64,000 nucleotides of DNA, from NCBI GenBank assembly GCA_963735025.1, contig CAVTJG010000009.1:310001-374000 (forward strand), in the 5' to 3' direction. The position numbers and the translations under genes are program-made. This document shows, piece after piece, positions 63,060-64,000 of this stretch (within the stretch, counting starts at the first letter, position 1; each line of letters starts with the position of its first letter). The stretch is from JAABRB01 sp963735025 (GTDB lineage Bacteria > Pseudomonadota > Gammaproteobacteria > Burkholderiales > SG8-39). The notes beneath the pieces are model-generated. The model did no database searches, was not told the origin of the DNA, and saw nothing but the letters and a program-made list of their open reading frames with translations.

Positions 63060-63349
63060 GCCTTGCTCCCCTCCGACGCGGCGAACTTCTCCGGCGCGGC
63101 TTCGAACTTCTCCAGGCAGCTTCGCGAACAGAAGCGATACATTCGGCCTCTCCAGGCCATCGAGTAGCCCTTGTCCGGGGCGACATCCATTCCGCAAACC
63201 GGATCCTTTCCGCCGACCTGTGCATCGCCATGACCAGCGTGATCACCATGGGAGCCATGCCCGCCGTGCATGATGTGCGCGCCACAGCCGTAGCGCATCA
63301 TGACGAAGAACAGCACACCGAAGATCAGCAGCCAGAACAAGCCATCCAT
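63056..63349 (-). CDS. YHS-domain protein with membrane anchor
   Basis: A 97-residue protein. An N-terminal helix (LFWLLIFGVLFFVMMRYGCG) is followed by a His/Gly/Asp linker (HIMHGGHGSHGDHAGHGDAQ) likely to bind metal. The YHS domain reads KDPVCGMDVAPDKGYSMAWR and GRMYRFCSRSCLEKFEAAPE. YHS domains bind copper or other soft metals in copper-resistance proteins. The stop overlaps the CMD start by 4 bp, and the ATG lies 6 bp after the stop of the DsbA-like gene. The order suggests coupled translation. Confidence 0.88.
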   Translation of the reverse strand: MDGLFWLLIFGVLFFVMMRYGCGAHIMHGGHGSHGDHAGHGDAQVGGKDPVCGMDVAPDKGYSMAWRGRMYRFCSRSCLEKFEAAPEKFAASEGSKA

Positions 63350-63354
63350 GGTCC

Positions 63355-64000
63355 TTACTCCCCGTTTTTCGTCCCTGGCGGGACTTGCGAGTTTGCCGCC
63401 GTAATCCGGTCCGCGCTCCTTTCAGCAATCCGTCGATGGGGCCCGTGAACTGCTGGATCGGCTGCGCGCCATGCCGCGTAACGACTGCGCCGGTGCGGTT
63501 GTTGCGCAGGATGTTGCCGGGCGTACCGTTGATGCCGATGGCGTTGCCCTCCGCGAGATCCTCCCTGACCCGTGCGCTCTTCCGGCCGCTCGCCAGGCAC
63601 TCGACGAACTTCGCCTTGTCGAGACCGATCGAGGTCGCCATCCTGGAAGCTCCGTCTCCGGAACTCCCTTGCCGTTCGAAAGCGTCCGTGTATAGATCAG
63701 GTCCGTAAACCGCCAGAACGCCTCGTTCCCGCCGAGCTCCGCAGCGCACTCGGCAGCCTCGGCCTCGCGCTGGGCCGCCGGGTTATGGAAATCGAGCGGG
63801 AAATGCCGGTACACCCAGTTCACTTTCCCGCCGTATTGCTGCACGATCTGCTTGGCAGTGTCGTGGAAACGCTTGCAGAACGGGCACTCGAAATCCGAGT
63901 ACTCGATCAGCGACACGGGTGCATTGGGGTTGCCGCGGATGTGATCGTTGGTCTTCGACACCGGACGCACCTTGCCTGCGCGCGCATCCGCGGAATTCTC
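63355..64000 (-). CDS. DsbA-like thiol-disulfide protein, 5' end beyond window (frameshifts)
   Basis: The C-terminal 200 residues of a DsbA-family protein; the frame is open at the right edge (ENSADARAGKVRPVSK). Motifs: SLIEYSDFECPFCKRFHDTA with redox site CPFC, VNWVYRHFPLDFHNPAAQRE, GNEAFWRFTDLIYTRTL, ATSIGLDKAKFVECLASGRK and GINGTPGNILRNNRTGAV (cis-Pro region). Frame changes occur near 63645 and 63425; the corrected C-terminus ends ITAANSQVPPGTKNGE at 63355. It probably acts in the periplasm on metal-resistance proteins encoded beside it. Confidence 0.82.

Noticed and set aside
1..64000. CRISPR arrays, tRNA and rRNA genes, insertion sequences, prophage genes.
   Set aside because: No regularly spaced repeats, cloverleaf-type sequences, ribosomal RNA signatures, transposases or phage structural genes were seen on either strand.

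Overview
The window is a GC-rich, gene-dense bacterial chromosome segment. It looks like a betaproteobacterium of the Burkholderiales type. The signs are a Bug/TctC-type tripartite carboxylate transporter, a fused isobutyryl-CoA mutase (IcmF), TauD and SMP-30 catabolic genes, many orphan ABC solute-binding proteins, and extragenic palindromes of the 'GGATTCCCGC' type. The species cannot be named from the sequence. I saw no rRNA, tRNA, CRISPR array, insertion sequence or prophage.

Layout. 0-3.5 kb: a 3'-truncated conserved gene, an SMP-30 gene, a thioredoxin, DUF6356, an MFS remnant and a TauD-like dioxygenase. 3.5-9.2 kb: icmF, preceded by a partial second copy of its 3' end; a ComP-like membrane protein without a kinase domain lies between the two copies. 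9.4-13.6 kb: a Ugp/Mal-type ABC importer operon. 13.7-23.5 kb: a repeated module made of a Sel1-like periplasmic protein, a coupled mini membrane protein, a FadL-like outer-membrane protein (one full copy, one remnant) and two very large STAND-ATPase/BTAD regulators. 23.5-31.3 kb: an unknown protein, then a TetR regulator divergent from an RND efflux operon with a clear operator. 31.4-33.2 kb: a CorC-like protein and a VOC protein. 33.3-36.8 kb: phnDCEE transporter. 36.9-45.3 kb: a MerB-like lyase, secreted or membrane proteins of unknown role, an EEP-family phosphodiesterase, a BtuF-like protein, a LivK-like protein and a rhodanese. 45.4-49.5 kb: tctCBA with a Gfo/Idh oxidoreductase. 50.2-64 kb: a copper-resistance island.

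The copper island contains merR-copA-copZ under a MerR-type promoter, a Tat-exported multicopper oxidase, a cytochrome c, a TlpA-like thioredoxin, a beta-propeller protein, a second (CPH-type) P-type ATPase with DUF4396, and a compact DUF302/DUF5676/CMD/YHS/DsbA cassette that runs off the right edge. Several of its genes overlap by 4 bp, which suggests translational coupling.

Caution on quality. Many well-conserved genes are broken by single-base frame changes: SMP-30, icmF, both sugar permeases and their binding protein, fadL, acrA, acrB, merB-like, tlpA-like, FMN reductase, methyltransferase, copB-like, DUF302 and dsbA-like. The protein sequence resumes in perfect register on the other side of each break. 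This pattern looks more like sequencing or assembly indels than decay. Such genes are given as single CDSs across the breaks. True remnants (MFS fragment, icmF 3' copy, fadL fragment) are given as pseudogenes.
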